Of a stretch of 64,000 nucleotides of DNA, positions 41,132-50,541 are shown piece by piece. The DNA is from Amycolatopsis iheyensis (GTDB taxonomy: Bacteria > Actinomycetota > Actinomycetes > Mycobacteriales > Pseudonocardiaceae). The notes beneath the pieces are model-generated. The model saw nothing but the letters and a program-made list of their open reading frames with translations, was not told where the DNA came from and searched no databases. The translations under genes and the position numbers were made by a program. The first letter of the stretch is position 1; the number at the start of each line of letters is the position of its first letter. Where the stretch lies: assembly GCF_024703995.1 (NCBI RefSeq), contig NZ_JAMXQV010000026.1, forward strand, positions 1-64,000, in the 5' to 3' direction.

Positions 41132-41853
41132 CAGGACGGGCAGGAACGCAGGTCGGCGCGGGTGAGGCGGATGTCCGGCCAGCCGCGCAGGTCCGACGGC
41201 GCCGTCACGCGCCGCGTGCAGCCGACCGTCTTGCCGGTCAGGTCGTACACCTGGCCAACCACCGGTGCCGCCTCGCACTTCGGGGTGCCCGAGGCCGACG
41301 ACGCGCAGTCGTGGCGGACCACGATCACGTCCGGGCGGCCGTCGGCCGTGACGTCGTAGAGCGACAGCGTCCCGGCGTCCGCGAAGTACGGCTTGCCCGG
41401 GTCACGCCACACTCCCCCGCTTTCCACCAGCAGCTCGCCGTACGCCGCCGAGTTGTCGTCGCCGATCGTGCCGCGGACCAGGCACGCCGGGGCCGCGCCG
41501 TCGATGCAGCGCAGGGAGTTCTGGTCGAGCCGGACGCCCAGCTGGGCGATCGTCAGCTCGAACACCGTGCCCGGCTCGGGCCCGACGCGCACCCGCGCCG
41601 ACCCGCCCGAAGCGTCCGTGAGCAGCACCACCGGCGTCCCGCCGACGGTCATCGCCGCGAGCTGGCGGCACGGACCGCCGCCGCAGGTCACCACGGGCGT
41701 CACCGGGGCGGCCGCGGGCTCGGCCGCGCCCGAGGGCGGCTCGGGCCGCGGGCGCAGGGCGAACACCGCGCCGATCGCGCCGAGGGTCACCACCGCGGCC
41801 AGCACCGCGGTGAGCAGCGCCGACCGTGGCGTCCGCGCCGCCGAAGTCCGCAT
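41131..41853 (-). CDS. Membrane-anchored secreted protein of unknown function
   Basis: 240 residues: an N-terminal helix (about 12-33, ALLTAVLAAVVTLGAIGAVFAL), a Pro/Ala linker and a beta-rich extracellular domain with eight Cys (CGGGPC, RCIDGAAPAC, HDC, KC, GC, SC) that could form disulfides. A phrase LYDVTADGRPDVIVVRHDC resembles FG-GAP/integrin-type repeats. No named family recognised. The stop lies inside the repeat at 41112-41131. Confidence 0.7.
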   Translation of the reverse strand: MRTSAARTPRSALLTAVLAAVVTLGAIGAVFALRPRPEPPSGAAEPAAAPVTPVVTCGGGPCRQLAAMTVGGTPVVLLTDASGGSARVRVGPEPGTVFELTIAQLGVRLDQNSLRCIDGAAPACLVRGTIGDDNSAAYGELLVESGGVWRDPGKPYFADAGTLSLYDVTADGRPDVIVVRHDCASSASGTPKCEAAPVVGQVYDLTGKTVGCTRRVTAPSDLRGWPDIRLTRADLRSCPS

Positions 41854-42002
41854 AAGACAGAGCGTAAGCCGCTTCGCGACGGTGTGTGGGCAGCGCCCCG
41901 GCGGGGTGTGGCCGGTTCAACCCGGTAGGGGCACAACCTTCGTCGGCCGGGTGGAATCGACGGGGCCGCGAATAGCGGAACGTGTCCGTCTATGTTGTCC
42001 GA

Positions 42003-42278
42003 GTGACGAACCCCAACCTTCCCCCCGCCCTGTACCTGCCGACCGGCCCGGCCAGCGCCGAGACCGAAGGCGCCTCGATCGAGCTGCGCCGCACCCCGGA
42101 CGGGCGCACCGCGCTGGTCGCGTTCACCGCCCTGGACCGGCTGATCGACTGCTGCGGCGAGCACCAGCCGTGGGTGCTGGTGAACACCGAGCACCTGCCG
42201 AAGGTCCACGCGGCGAACCCGTACGACGTGATCGTGCTCGACTCGCCGCTGCCCGAACAGCTGCGCCACCACGTCTGA
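42003..42278 (+). CDS. SAV_915/SseB-like small protein
   Basis: 91 residues from the GTG at 42003, with the pattern IELRRTPDGRTALVAFTALDRLIDCCGEHQPWVLV and VIVLDSPLP of SAV_915-type actinobacterial proteins (abridged: ELRRTPDGRTALVAFTALDR). Function unknown. An in-frame GTG at 41982 would add seven residues. It lies upstream of accA3 on the same strand with a 109-base gap containing an AT-rich patch, so is probably a separate unit. Confidence 0.6.
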   Translation: MTNPNLPPALYLPTGPASAETEGASIELRRTPDGRTALVAFTALDRLIDCCGEHQPWVLVNTEHLPKVHAANPYDVIVLDSPLPEQLRHHV

Positions 42279-42387
42279 GCGTGGTCCACCTCTCACTCCA
42301 GAGACTCACGACCGCATATCCGTAGACTTCCCCAATGCCGCTTCGGGCGGTACAGCAATGCAGCTGTCGGGACGCAGGAGGTGCGGG

Positions 42388-44178
42388 GTGGCCGAGCAGG
42401 TCGGCGAATCCACCGGTGGTCCGGTGACCAAGATCCTGGTCGCCAACCGGGGTGAAATCGCGGTACGCGTGATCAGAGCCGCCAAGGACGCGGGCCTCGC
42501 CAGCGTCGCGGTGTACGCCGACCCGGACCGCGACGCACCGCACGTCCGGCTGGCCGACGAAGCCTTCGCGCTCGGCGGCACCACGGCCGCCGAGAGCTAC
42601 CTGAACTTCGACAAGCTGCTCGACGCCGCGAAGCGCGCCGGCGCCGACTCGGTGCACCCTGGCTACGGCTTCCTCTCCGAGAACGCGGACTTCGCCCAGG
42701 CCGTCCTCGACGCCGGGCTGACCTGGATCGGGCCGAGCCCGCAGGCCATCCGCGACCTCGGCGACAAGGTCACCGCCCGCCACATCGCGACGCGCGCGGG
42801 CGCGCCGCTGGTGCCGGGCACCAAGGAGCCGGTCAAGGACGCGAGCGAGATCGTCGCGTTCGCCGACGAGCACGGCCTGCCGGTGGCCATCAAGGCCGCG
42901 TTCGGCGGCGGTGGCCGCGGCCTGAAGGTCGCGCGCACCCGCGAAGAGATCCCGGAGCTGTTCGAGTCCGCGACGCGCGAGGCGGTCGCCGCGTTCGGCC
43001 GCGGCGAGTGCTTCGTCGAGCGCTACCTGGACAAGCCGCGCCACGTCGAGGCGCAGGTCCTGGCCGACATGCACGGCACCGCGATCGTCGTCGGCACCCG
43101 CGACTGCTCGCTGCAGCGCCGCCACCAGAAGCTCGTCGAGGAGGCGCCCGCGCCGTTCCTGAGCGACGACCAGCGCAAGCGCATCCACGAATCCGCGAAG
43201 GCGATCTGTAAGGAAGCCGGCTACTACGGCGCCGGCACGGTCGAGTACCTCGTCGCGACCGACGGCACGATCTCGTTCCTCGAGGTCAACACGCGGCTGC
43301 AGGTCGAGCACCCGGTTTCCGAGGAAACCACCGGCCTCGACCTGGTGCGCGAGATGTTCCGCATCGCGCGCGGCGAGAAGCTGCGGATCACCGAGGACCC
43401 CGAGCCGCGCGGCCACTCGATCGAGTTCCGCATCAACGGCGAGGACGCCGGCCGCGGCTTCCTGCCCGCCCCGGGCACGGTGACGAAGTTCGTCGCGCCG
43501 AGCGGTCCCGGTGTGCGCGTCGACTCCGGTGTCGAGGACGGCAGCGTGGTCGGCGGCCAGTTCGACTCGATGCTGGCGAAGCTGATCGTCACGGGCTCGG
43601 ACCGGAACAACGCCCTGGAGCGCAGCCGCCGGGCCCTGGCCGAGATGGTCGTCGAAGGCATGGCGACGGTGCTGCCGTTCGACCGCGTGATCGTCGACGA
43701 CCCGGCGTTCATCGGCGACGAGAACGGCTTCAGCGTGCACACGCGCTGGATCGAGACGGAGTTCGACAACCAGATCGAGCCGTTCGTCGCGCCGGACGTC
43801 GAGACGCCCGAAGAGGCGCCGCGGCAGAACGTCGTCGTCGAGGTCGGCGGGCGCCGGCTCGAAGTGTCGCTGCCGGGCGGGTTGGCGCTCGAAGGCGGCG
43901 GGGGCGGCACCGCCGTGAAGGCTAAGCCGCGCAAGCGCGCCGGCGGCGGCAAGGCGTCGGTGAGCGGCGACGCCGTCACCGCGCCGATGCAGGGCACGAT
44001 CGTCAAGGTCGCCGTCGAAGAGGGCCAGAGCGTCGAGGCCGGCGAGCTGATCGTCGTCCTCGAGGCGATGAAGATGGAGAACCCGGTCACCGCACACAAA
44101 GCGGGCACCGTCACCGGCCTCGCGGTCGAGGTCGGCGCCGCCGTGACGCAGGGCACGCAGCTTCTCGAGCTCAAGTAG
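42388..44178 (+). CDS. accA3: Acetyl/propionyl-CoA carboxylase alpha subunit (biotin carboxylase + BCCP)
   Basis: 596 residues. An N-terminal biotin carboxylase domain (ILVANRGEIAVRVIRAA, HPGYGFLSENADFA), ATP-grasp with glycine loop KAAFGGGGRGLKV, active-site EVNTRLQVEHPVSEE, a short linker, and a C-terminal biotinyl domain with the modified Lys at about 562 in EAMKMENP. It supplies carboxybiotin to the AccD5 beta subunit at 31 kb; BirA at 12.2 kb would biotinylate it. GTG 42388 has AGGAGGTG seven bases upstream; an in-frame ATG at 42358 lacks a site. Confidence 0.95.
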   Translation: MAEQVGESTGGPVTKILVANRGEIAVRVIRAAKDAGLASVAVYADPDRDAPHVRLADEAFALGGTTAAESYLNFDKLLDAAKRAGADSVHPGYGFLSENADFAQAVLDAGLTWIGPSPQAIRDLGDKVTARHIATRAGAPLVPGTKEPVKDASEIVAFADEHGLPVAIKAAFGGGGRGLKVARTREEIPELFESATREAVAAFGRGECFVERYLDKPRHVEAQVLADMHGTAIVVGTRDCSLQRRHQKLVEEAPAPFLSDDQRKRIHESAKAICKEAGYYGAGTVEYLVATDGTISFLEVNTRLQVEHPVSEETTGLDLVREMFRIARGEKLRITEDPEPRGHSIEFRINGEDAGRGFLPAPGTVTKFVAPSGPGVRVDSGVEDGSVVGGQFDSMLAKLIVTGSDRNNALERSRRALAEMVVEGMATVLPFDRVIVDDPAFIGDENGFSVHTRWIETEFDNQIEPFVAPDVETPEEAPRQNVVVEVGGRRLEVSLPGGLALEGGGGGTAVKAKPRKRAGGGKASVSGDAVTAPMQGTIVKVAVEEGQSVEAGELIVVLEAMKMENPVTAHKAGTVTGLAVEVGAAVTQGTQLLELK

Positions 44179-44204
44179 GACAGTTCGTTACAGATGTCGT
44201 GGTG

Positions 44205-44223
44205 GGCCGCCCCCGAGGCGGCC
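44205..44223 (+). terminator. Short hairpin after accA3
   Basis: GGCCGCC (44205-44211) pairs with GGCGGCC (44217-44223) over a 5-base loop, in the 58-base gap before the DUF1707 pair. It is 27 bases past the accA3 stop and has no T-tract. Confidence 0.5.
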
Positions 44224-44236
44224 TACCATCGACTAC

Positions 44237-44767
44237 GTGACCGAAGTCCCGTCTCCGCAGCTGCGGATCAGCGACCAGAACCGCGAATCCGCGCTGACCG
44301 CGCTCGGTGAGCACATGACCGCGGGGCGGATCGACATCGAGGAGTACGGCGAGCGCTCGGCGCGGATCACCGCGGCGAAGACGCGTGGCGAGCTCGTCGA
44401 GATCTTCGCGGACCTGCCGGCGCCGCACCCGAAGTACGACGACGTCCCGCAGGCCGTCGCGGCACCCGAGCCGGCCGCCGCGCCCGCACCGCGGCAACCG
44501 GCCGCGCCGGAGGGCTGGACGAGCCCGCAGCGGTTCATCGCCGCGTTCATCCCGCTGGTCTGGATCGCCACGATCGCGTTGATCGCCACCGGCGTCGTGC
44601 ACGGGGCGCTGATCCTCGTCCCGATCGGCCTGAGTGTCTTCGGCCGGTCGATGTGGGGCCACGGCGGGCACCAGCACCGGCGGCACGAGCACCACGTGCG
44701 CGACCGCGAACGCCGCCGCGCGCTGCGCGAGTCCTACCGCGACCAGCGGCGCGGCCTGGACCACTGA
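44237..44767 (+). CDS. DUF1707 protein with membrane segment and His/Arg tail
   Basis: 176 residues. The N-terminal DUF1707 domain (about 8-60) reads LRISDQNRESALTALGEHMTAGRIDIEEYGERSARITAAKTRGEL (abridged: ALGEHMTAGRIDIEEYGERS), the typical start in actinobacteria. Two helices (about 98-140) and a His/Arg-rich cytoplasmic tail follow. Function is not established; such genes often stand beside membrane sensor kinases, as here. Confidence 0.82.
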   Translation: MTEVPSPQLRISDQNRESALTALGEHMTAGRIDIEEYGERSARITAAKTRGELVEIFADLPAPHPKYDDVPQAVAAPEPAAAPAPRQPAAPEGWTSPQRFIAAFIPLVWIATIALIATGVVHGALILVPIGLSVFGRSMWGHGGHQHRRHEHHVRDRERRRALRESYRDQRRGLDH

Positions 44768-44774
44768 TCCCGCC

Positions 44775-45167
44775 GTGAGCGACATGCTGCTGAGCGACGC
44801 CGAACGCCAGGACGCCCTGGACGTCCTCGAAGAGCACGTCCGCACCGGGCGGCTCGACATCGACGAGTACGGGTCGCGATCGGCGAAGGTCACCGCGGCC
44901 AAGCGGGTCAGCGAGCTGATCCCGCTGTTCGACGACCTGCCCTCGCCGCGCCCGAGCGCGTTGCTGAACGGGGCGGCCGCGCCGCAGGTGCCGGTCATGT
45001 CCGGCGGCGACAGCCCGCTGGCGAACTTCCTGACCCGCAGCGCCGTGCCGATCGCGATCGTCCTGGCGGTGGTGGTGCTGATCCTGTCCCGCGGCCGGCT
45101 GCTGATCATCTCGGTCGCGCTGCCGCTCGTGGTGGCGATGCTCGCCGGCGCCCGCCGCCGGCGCTGA
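44775..45167 (+). CDS. Second DUF1707 membrane protein
   Basis: 130 residues: DUF1707 domain (MLLSDAERQDALDVLEEHVRTGRLDIDEYGSRSAKVTAAKR, abridged: VLEEHVRTGRLDIDEYGSRS) and two C-terminal helices (about 85-125). It starts seven bases after the first DUF1707 stop, and the sensor kinase starts 18 bases after it, suggesting a four-gene operon with the two-component system. GTG 44775 is preferred; ATG 44784 is possible. Confidence 0.8.
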   Translation: MSDMLLSDAERQDALDVLEEHVRTGRLDIDEYGSRSAKVTAAKRVSELIPLFDDLPSPRPSALLNGAAAPQVPVMSGGDSPLANFLTRSAVPIAIVLAVVVLILSRGRLLIISVALPLVVAMLAGARRRR

Positions 45168-45185
45168 GCCTGCGAGAATCACCCC

Positions 45186-46349
45186 GTGATGGGCGTGGTT
45201 CCGGGCGCGCTGGACGCCCGAGGCGAACGGCTGGCGGGGCCGATCTTCACCGGCGTCGGCCTGGCCGGGCTCGCCGCGTGCGCGTTCTGGGGGTCCGGGC
45301 TGCGCGGGGTGACCCTGGTGGTCGCCGTGGCGGCGGCGGTGTGGGTGCCGCTGCTGATCCCGTTGTTCCCGCACCGGCGGACGCACCCGTGGCTGGCCGC
45401 GGGTTACTACGCCGGGGTGCTCGCGGCCGCGACGGTGCTGGTGGCGAACGACGACTCCTTCATGGGCTTCGCGTCCTTCGGGTACCCGCTCGCCTTCGTG
45501 CTCTTCCCGGCGCGCTGGGGCTTCTTCGCGGTGGCCGCGACGGCGACGCTGCCGCTGCTGGCCGCCAACTCGGACTCGCGGAGCCCGACCTGGGTGCTGG
45601 TCCTGTCGATGGCCGGGCCGCTGCTGTACGCGGCGTGGTTCGTCGGCGCGGAGAGCGAACAGCGGCGGAAGGCGAACGTCCGGCTGGAGGCCGCGCTCGA
45701 GGAGAACGCCAACCTGCACGCCCAGCTCCTGACGCAGGCACGCGAAGCCGGCGTGCTCGACGAGCGGCAGCGGATGGCCCGCGAAATCCACGACACGATC
45801 GCCCAGGGGCTGACCGGGATCGTCACGCAGCTGCAGGCCGCCGACGGCCCGGACCGGGACCGGCGGCTGGCGCAGGTGCGCGTGCTCGCCCGCGAGAGCC
45901 TCGGCGAAGCGCGTCGCGCGGTGCAGGCGTTGCGGCCCGAGCCACTGGCCGAAGCCCAGCTGCCGGAAGCGCTTTCCCGGCTGGCCGCGCGCGTGGCCGG
46001 CACGTCCGGGGCAGACGTCCGCGCCGAGACGACCGGGGACGCCCGGCCGCTGCTGCCCGACCTGGAGGAGACGCTCTACCGCGTCGCGCAGGAGGCGCTG
46101 GCGAACGCGGAGAAGCACGCGAAGGCGTCGCGGATCGCGCTCACGCTGTCCTATTCGGACGATCTGGTGCTGCTCGACGTCGTCGACGACGGCGTCGGCT
46201 TCCGCGACGGCGACCGGGGCGAGGGCACCGGGTTCGGCCTGGAGGCGATGCGCCAGCGCGTCCGCCGGGTGGCCGGGACGCTGGCGATCGAGAGCGCGCC
46301 GGGCGGCGGCACGGCGGTGAGCGCCCAGGTCCCGGCGATCCCGGCGTGA
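45186..46349 (+). CDS. NarL-type sensor histidine kinase with multi-helix sensor
   Basis: 387 residues: six membrane helices in the first 150, a coiled linker, HisKA_3 with phosphoacceptor His about 202 in MAREIHDTIAQGLTGIVTQL and a HATPase domain (YRVAQEALANAEKHA, GFGLEAMRQRVRRVAG). The DTIAQ box is the form seen in LiaS/VraS-like kinases. Stop overlaps the response regulator's GTG by four bases. Confidence 0.92.
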   Translation: MMGVVPGALDARGERLAGPIFTGVGLAGLAACAFWGSGLRGVTLVVAVAAAVWVPLLIPLFPHRRTHPWLAAGYYAGVLAAATVLVANDDSFMGFASFGYPLAFVLFPARWGFFAVAATATLPLLAANSDSRSPTWVLVLSMAGPLLYAAWFVGAESEQRRKANVRLEAALEENANLHAQLLTQAREAGVLDERQRMAREIHDTIAQGLTGIVTQLQAADGPDRDRRLAQVRVLARESLGEARRAVQALRPEPLAEAQLPEALSRLAARVAGTSGADVRAETTGDARPLLPDLEETLYRVAQEALANAEKHAKASRIALTLSYSDDLVLLDVVDDGVGFRDGDRGEGTGFGLEAMRQRVRRVAGTLAIESAPGGGTAVSAQVPAIPA

Positions 46350-46951
46350 TCCGCGTCCTGCTGGTGGACGATCACCCGATCGTCCGCGACGGCCTGCGCG
46401 GCGCGTTCACCGGCGAGCCGGACCTGGTGGTCGTGGGCGAGGCGGCGTCGGGCGTGGAGGCGCTGGCCCTGGTGGCGCGGCACCGCCCCGACGTCGTGCT
46501 GATGGACCTGCGCATGCCGGAGCTGGACGGCGTCGGCGCGATCAAGCGGCTGGCCGTCGAGCACCCCGCGGTCCGGGTGGTGGTGCTGACGACGTTCGAC
46601 ACGTCGGCCGACGTGCTGCCGGCGATCGAAGCGGGCGCGCTGGGCTACCTGCTCAAGGACGCGCCGGTGCCGGACCTGCTGGCGGCGGTCCGCGCGGCGG
46701 CCCGCGGCGAGCCGGTGCTGTCCCCGCGCGCGGCGGGCTTCCTGCTGGACCGCCTGCGGTCGCCGTTGACGACCCGGGAGCTGGAGGTGCTGCGCCTGGT
46801 GGCGGCGGGCGCGACGAACCGCGCGGCGGCGAGCCGGCTGGTGATCAGCGAGGCGAGCGTCAAGACCCACTTGCGCCAGGCCTACGCGAAGCTCGGGGTG
46901 AGCGACCGCGCGGCCGCCGTCGCCGAGGCGCTCCGGCGGGGTCTGCTCTAA
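46346..46951 (+). CDS. NarL-type response regulator
   Basis: 201 residues: acidic pair D8/D9, phosphoacceptor D54 (VVLMDLRMPELDG), Lys in LLKDAP, and a LuxR helix-turn-helix (LTTRELEVLRLVAAGATNRAAASRLVISEASVKTHLRQAYAKL, abridged: TNRAAASRLVISEASVKTHL). Partner of the kinase at 45186. Confidence 0.93.
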   Translation: MIRVLLVDDHPIVRDGLRGAFTGEPDLVVVGEAASGVEALALVARHRPDVVLMDLRMPELDGVGAIKRLAVEHPAVRVVVLTTFDTSADVLPAIEAGALGYLLKDAPVPDLLAAVRAAARGEPVLSPRAAGFLLDRLRSPLTTRELEVLRLVAAGATNRAAASRLVISEASVKTHLRQAYAKLGVSDRAAAVAEALRRGLL

Positions 46952-46999
46952 ACCGTTCCCCGGGCCGGCGCGTGGTGGCGTCGGACAGGGGAGGAACGG

Positions 47000-48001
47000 A
47001 TGAGGTCGAAGATGCTCGCCGCCATCGGTGCGGCGCTGCTGGCCACCACGCTCGCGCAGCCCGCGGAGGCCGCCGTCGGTCACTGGGAGGCGAACCTGCT
47101 GGCGTTGCCGGCCGGCCACCCGGACGCCACCGGGTGGGTCCGCGGCACCGACAGCCACGGCGGCTACGCCGGGCACCTCGTGCTGGACGGGCACGGCACC
47201 GTCGTCACGTGGTCGAAGGGGCAGCCCACGGTGCACCCCCAGCCCACGGGCTTCGAGTCGACCGCGGTGGCGGACGAGAACTCGGCGGGGACGGTGCTCT
47301 GCGACTCTGTCGGCGCCGCCTCGGAGCACCAGCTCTTCCTGCTCGGCCGCGACGGCGGCTACCAGGGCTTGGCCCAGCCGACCGAGTGGCCGCTGGTGAC
47401 GGCGGTGGCGCTGAACGAGCGCGGCGACGTGGTGGGGAACGCGTCGAACTGGAGCGGCGAATCGGTGGTGCTGGTCTGGCACGCGGCCGACCGGGCGCAC
47501 CCGGTGGAGATCACCGGGCTGCCGTCCCTGTCCGCGACGGACATCGACGACGACGGCACGGTCCTGCTGAACTCGTACCCGCACTCGGTCCTCTGGCGCG
47601 ACGGCGAGTTCCAGGAGCTGACCACCCTGCCGGGCCAGCCCTACACCTTCGCCCAGGCCATCCGGAACGGGCAGGTCACGGGCAACTCGGCCGAATTCGC
47701 CGGGGGTCCCGGCCAAGCGGCGGTGTGGCGCACGCCGACCGAGCCGGCGGCGCTGCCGTCGTCCCACGCGGCGTTCGGGATCAACCGGTACGGCCTGATC
47801 GTGGGGTACGACACCTCGGCGACCCCGCTCGCGGCCTGGCTCGGCACCCGGTCGATGGGCTCGCTGCCCCCGGCGCCCGGATTCACGCAGGCCTGGGCGA
47901 AGGCAGTGGGCGACGACGGCACGATCGCGGGCGTGGTGTCGAACAGCGAGCCGACGACGAACGGCGGCCGTCCGGTCGTGTGGCGCTACTCGCTGCCTTG
48001 A
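47000..48001 (+). CDS. Secreted beta-propeller-like (HAF-repeat) protein
   Basis: 333 residues with a Sec signal peptide (AAIGAALLATTLAQPAEAAVG, cleavage after AEA). The mature protein has repeated blades with alternating phrases such as VALNERGDVVGNAS, IDDDGTVLLNS, GINRYGLIVGYD and VGDDGTIAGVV, the HAF/choice-of-anchor type repeats. Six to seven repeats are visible. Function unknown; extracellular. ATG 47000 has GGGGAGGAA upstream. Confidence 0.8.
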   Translation: MRSKMLAAIGAALLATTLAQPAEAAVGHWEANLLALPAGHPDATGWVRGTDSHGGYAGHLVLDGHGTVVTWSKGQPTVHPQPTGFESTAVADENSAGTVLCDSVGAASEHQLFLLGRDGGYQGLAQPTEWPLVTAVALNERGDVVGNASNWSGESVVLVWHAADRAHPVEITGLPSLSATDIDDDGTVLLNSYPHSVLWRDGEFQELTTLPGQPYTFAQAIRNGQVTGNSAEFAGGPGQAAVWRTPTEPAALPSSHAAFGINRYGLIVGYDTSATPLAAWLGTRSMGSLPPAPGFTQAWAKAVGDDGTIAGVVSNSEPTTNGGRPVVWRYSLP

Positions 48002-48037
48002 TCGCGGGGCGCGTCCGGCCTGGCTAGGCTGGGTGGA

Positions 48038-48568
48038 GTGGAACCGGTGGAGATCAACGCGGGCACCTACTACCTGCGCCAGCTGCGCGCCGACCGGCAC
48101 ATCGACGACCGCCGGGTGCTGATGGAGGCGTTCGCGGACCCGACGCACCGCAAGTACGTGCTGAACTACCGCCTGCGGACGGTGGACGAAGCAACGGAGT
48201 ACGTGGCGTTGCGGGCGGCCCAGTGGGCCGGCGACGAGCGCTGTTCGTGGGCGATCGCCGAACCGACGTCGGGCCGCCTGCTGGGCGAGGTGGGGCTGCG
48301 CGAGCTGGACCTGCCCGCGGCGTACGCCGAGGCGACGATCTGGGTCCACCCGGCGGAGCGGGGCAAGGGCATCGCGACGACGGCGTTGAGCGCGGCGCTG
48401 CGGTTCGGCTTCGGCGGCCTCGGCCTGACCGAGGTGAGCTACCGGTACGAGGAGAGCAACACGGCGTCGGCGATCGTGGCGGAGCGCTGTGGGTTCACGT
48501 TGCTGGGCCCGGAACCGGATCCGGCCGCTACCGGGGAGCGGCTGATCCGGTGGCACCGGACCTCCTGA
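48038..48568 (+). CDS. GNAT acetyltransferase (RimJ-like)
   Basis: 176 residues of RimJ/RimL-type GNAT fold: YYLRQLRADRHIDDRR start, LLGEVGLRELD strand, and the acetyl-CoA loop HPAERGKGIATTALSAALRFGFGGLG (abridged: ERGKGIATTALSAALRFGF) with ESNTASAIVAERCGF. Probably acetylates a protein N-terminus or small molecule. Stands between an exported protein and convergent glpD. Confidence 0.88.
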   Translation: MEPVEINAGTYYLRQLRADRHIDDRRVLMEAFADPTHRKYVLNYRLRTVDEATEYVALRAAQWAGDERCSWAIAEPTSGRLLGEVGLRELDLPAAYAEATIWVHPAERGKGIATTALSAALRFGFGGLGLTEVSYRYEESNTASAIVAERCGFTLLGPEPDPAATGERLIRWHRTS

Positions 48569-48572
48569 CCCC

Positions 48573-50306
48573 TCAGCCGGCCGGGGCCACGATGCCCGAC
48601 CGGGCCTCCGGGGCCGCGATCCGCAGCGCGTCCGCCGCTTCGTCGGTCGGCTGGGACTGGGACTCGCGTTCGGCCTCCACCCGGCCGCGGTAGACCTCCA
48701 CCTCGCGCTTCACCGTCTCGGCCGACCAGCCGAGGACCTCGCCGACCAGCGTCGCGACCTGGTCCGCGCAGTCCACCCCGCGGTGCGCGTACTCGATCGA
48801 GATGCGCGTCCGGCGGGCCAGGACGTCCTCCAGGTGCAGCGCCCCCTCGTGCGAAGCCGCGTACACGACCTCGACACCCAGGTAGTCCGGCGCGTGCTCG
48901 ATCGGCTTCAGCAGCTCCGGCCGGCCCTCCGCCGTCGCCAGGACCTCGTTGACCAGCGAGCCGTAGCGGTCCAGCAGGTGCCGGACCCGGTACGGGTGCA
49001 GGCCGTGCTCGGCGGCCAGGTGGTCGGCCTGGTTGACCAGCGCGTGGTAGCCGTCCGCGCCCAGCAGCGGGACCTTGTCCGTGATCGACGGCTGCGAGCG
49101 GCCCGGCAGGTCCACCGCGGCCGCGTCGACCGCGTCCGCCGCCATCACCCGGTACGTCGTGTACTTGCCGCCCGCGATCGCGACCAGGCCCGGGGCGACC
49201 CGCGCCACCGCGTGCTCGCGCGAAAGCTTCGACGTCTCTTCGCTCTCCCCCGCCAGCAACGGGCGAAGGCCCGCGTACACGCCTTCGATGTCGTCATGCG
49301 TCAGCGGTGTCGCCAGGACGCTGTTGACGTGCTCCAGCAGGTAGTCGATGTCGTGCTTCGTCGCCGCCGGGTGCGCCAGGTCGAGGTTCCAGTCGGTGTC
49401 CGTCGTGCCCACGATCCAGTGATTGCGCCACGGGATCACGAACAGCACCGACTTCTCGGTGCGCAGGATCATCCCCGACTCCGAGACGATCCGGTCGCGC
49501 GGCACCACGATGTGCACGCCCTTGCTGGCGCGCACGCGGAACCGCCCGCGGCCGCCGGACAGCCGCTGCAGCTCGTCGGTCCAGACGCCGGTGCAGTTGA
49601 TCACCGCCGCCGCCGAGATCTCCGTCTCGCGGCCGTCTTCGACGTCGCGCACGCGCACCCCGGACACCCGGTCGGCCTCGCGCAGGAACCCGACGACCTG
49701 CGTCGACGTCCGCACGATCGCGCCGTAGTGCGCCGCCGTGCGCGCCACGGTCATCGTGTGGCGGGCGTCGTCGGACTGCGCGTCGTAGTAGCGGATCCCG
49801 CCGATCAACGCGGACCGCTTCAGCGCCGGCACCATCCGCAGCGCGCCCGCGCGCGTGAGGTGCTTCTGGCCGGGGACGCTGCGCGCGCCGCCCATCGTGT
49901 CGTACATCAGCAGGCCCGCCGCGGTGTACGGGCGCTCCCACACGCGGTGCGTCAGCGGGTAGAGGAAGCTGACCGGCTTGACCAGGTGCGGCGCGATGGT
50001 CGTCAGCATCAGCTCACGCTCGCGAAGCGCTTCCCGGACCAGGCCGAACTCGAGCTGCTCCAGGTAGCGCAGGCCGCCGTGGAAGAGCTTGCTCGACCGG
50101 CTCGACGTCCCGGACGCGAGATCCCGGGCCTCGACCAGCGCGACCCGCAGCCCGCGCGTCGCGGCGTCCAGCGCCGTGCCCGCGCCGACGACACCGCCGC
50201 CGATGACGACGAGGTCGAAGGTTTCGCTGCCCAGCCGTTGCCAGGTCTCGTCCCGCTTGACCGGGCCGAGCCGAGCCGGGTTCGTCTCCGCTGCGTGCTG
50301 CGCCAC
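48573..50306 (-). CDS. glpD: Glycerol-3-phosphate dehydrogenase (FAD, respiratory)
   Basis: About 577 residues. FAD-binding loop LVVIGGGVVGAGTALDAATRGL, the GlpD-specific SSRSSKLFHGGLRYLEQ, VGTTDTDWN and the C-terminal DAO_C domain with RTRISIEYAHRG. It oxidises sn-glycerol-3-phosphate to dihydroxyacetone phosphate and passes electrons to the quinone pool at the membrane. GTG 50306 has AGGAGGA upstream. Divergent from glpF-glpK across 235 bases. Confidence 0.93.
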   Translation of the reverse strand: MAQHAAETNPARLGPVKRDETWQRLGSETFDLVVIGGGVVGAGTALDAATRGLRVALVEARDLASGTSSRSSKLFHGGLRYLEQLEFGLVREALRERELMLTTIAPHLVKPVSFLYPLTHRVWERPYTAAGLLMYDTMGGARSVPGQKHLTRAGALRMVPALKRSALIGGIRYYDAQSDDARHTMTVARTAAHYGAIVRTSTQVVGFLREADRVSGVRVRDVEDGRETEISAAAVINCTGVWTDELQRLSGGRGRFRVRASKGVHIVVPRDRIVSESGMILRTEKSVLFVIPWRNHWIVGTTDTDWNLDLAHPAATKHDIDYLLEHVNSVLATPLTHDDIEGVYAGLRPLLAGESEETSKLSREHAVARVAPGLVAIAGGKYTTYRVMAADAVDAAAVDLPGRSQPSITDKVPLLGADGYHALVNQADHLAAEHGLHPYRVRHLLDRYGSLVNEVLATAEGRPELLKPIEHAPDYLGVEVVYAASHEGALHLEDVLARRTRISIEYAHRGVDCADQVATLVGEVLGWSAETVKREVEVYRGRVEAERESQSQPTDEAADALRIAAPEARSGIVAPAG

Positions 50307-50541
50307 GTGACATTCCTCCTCGTACTGGCGAGGCTCCCAGCATCGCACGACCTGGTGATCCTCCGCCCGTCCACGGATGACACGTGTGGCGTAACCGTCA
50401 AGGATCTTGAAAAGATTCGGCTACCCGGTGCCTGGAATGATCTTCGGCACACCGGTAACGTCCCCCCGACGTGGGTCGGCAACGGTGCCGTGGCACGCCG
50501 TGATCGACCCTGCGCAGAGTGTCCAGTGTGGAGGTGCAGCG
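50307..50541. promoter_or_regulatory. glpD/glpF divergent control region
   Basis: 235 bases with no gene. It holds a loose inverted repeat of ACCGGTG and CACACCGGT-type blocks around 50425-50462 and an AT-rich patch near 50400-50415 (GATCTTGAAAAGATTC, itself a partial palindrome). These are plausible sites for a GylR/GlpR-like repressor, but none is clear enough to name. Confidence 0.4.
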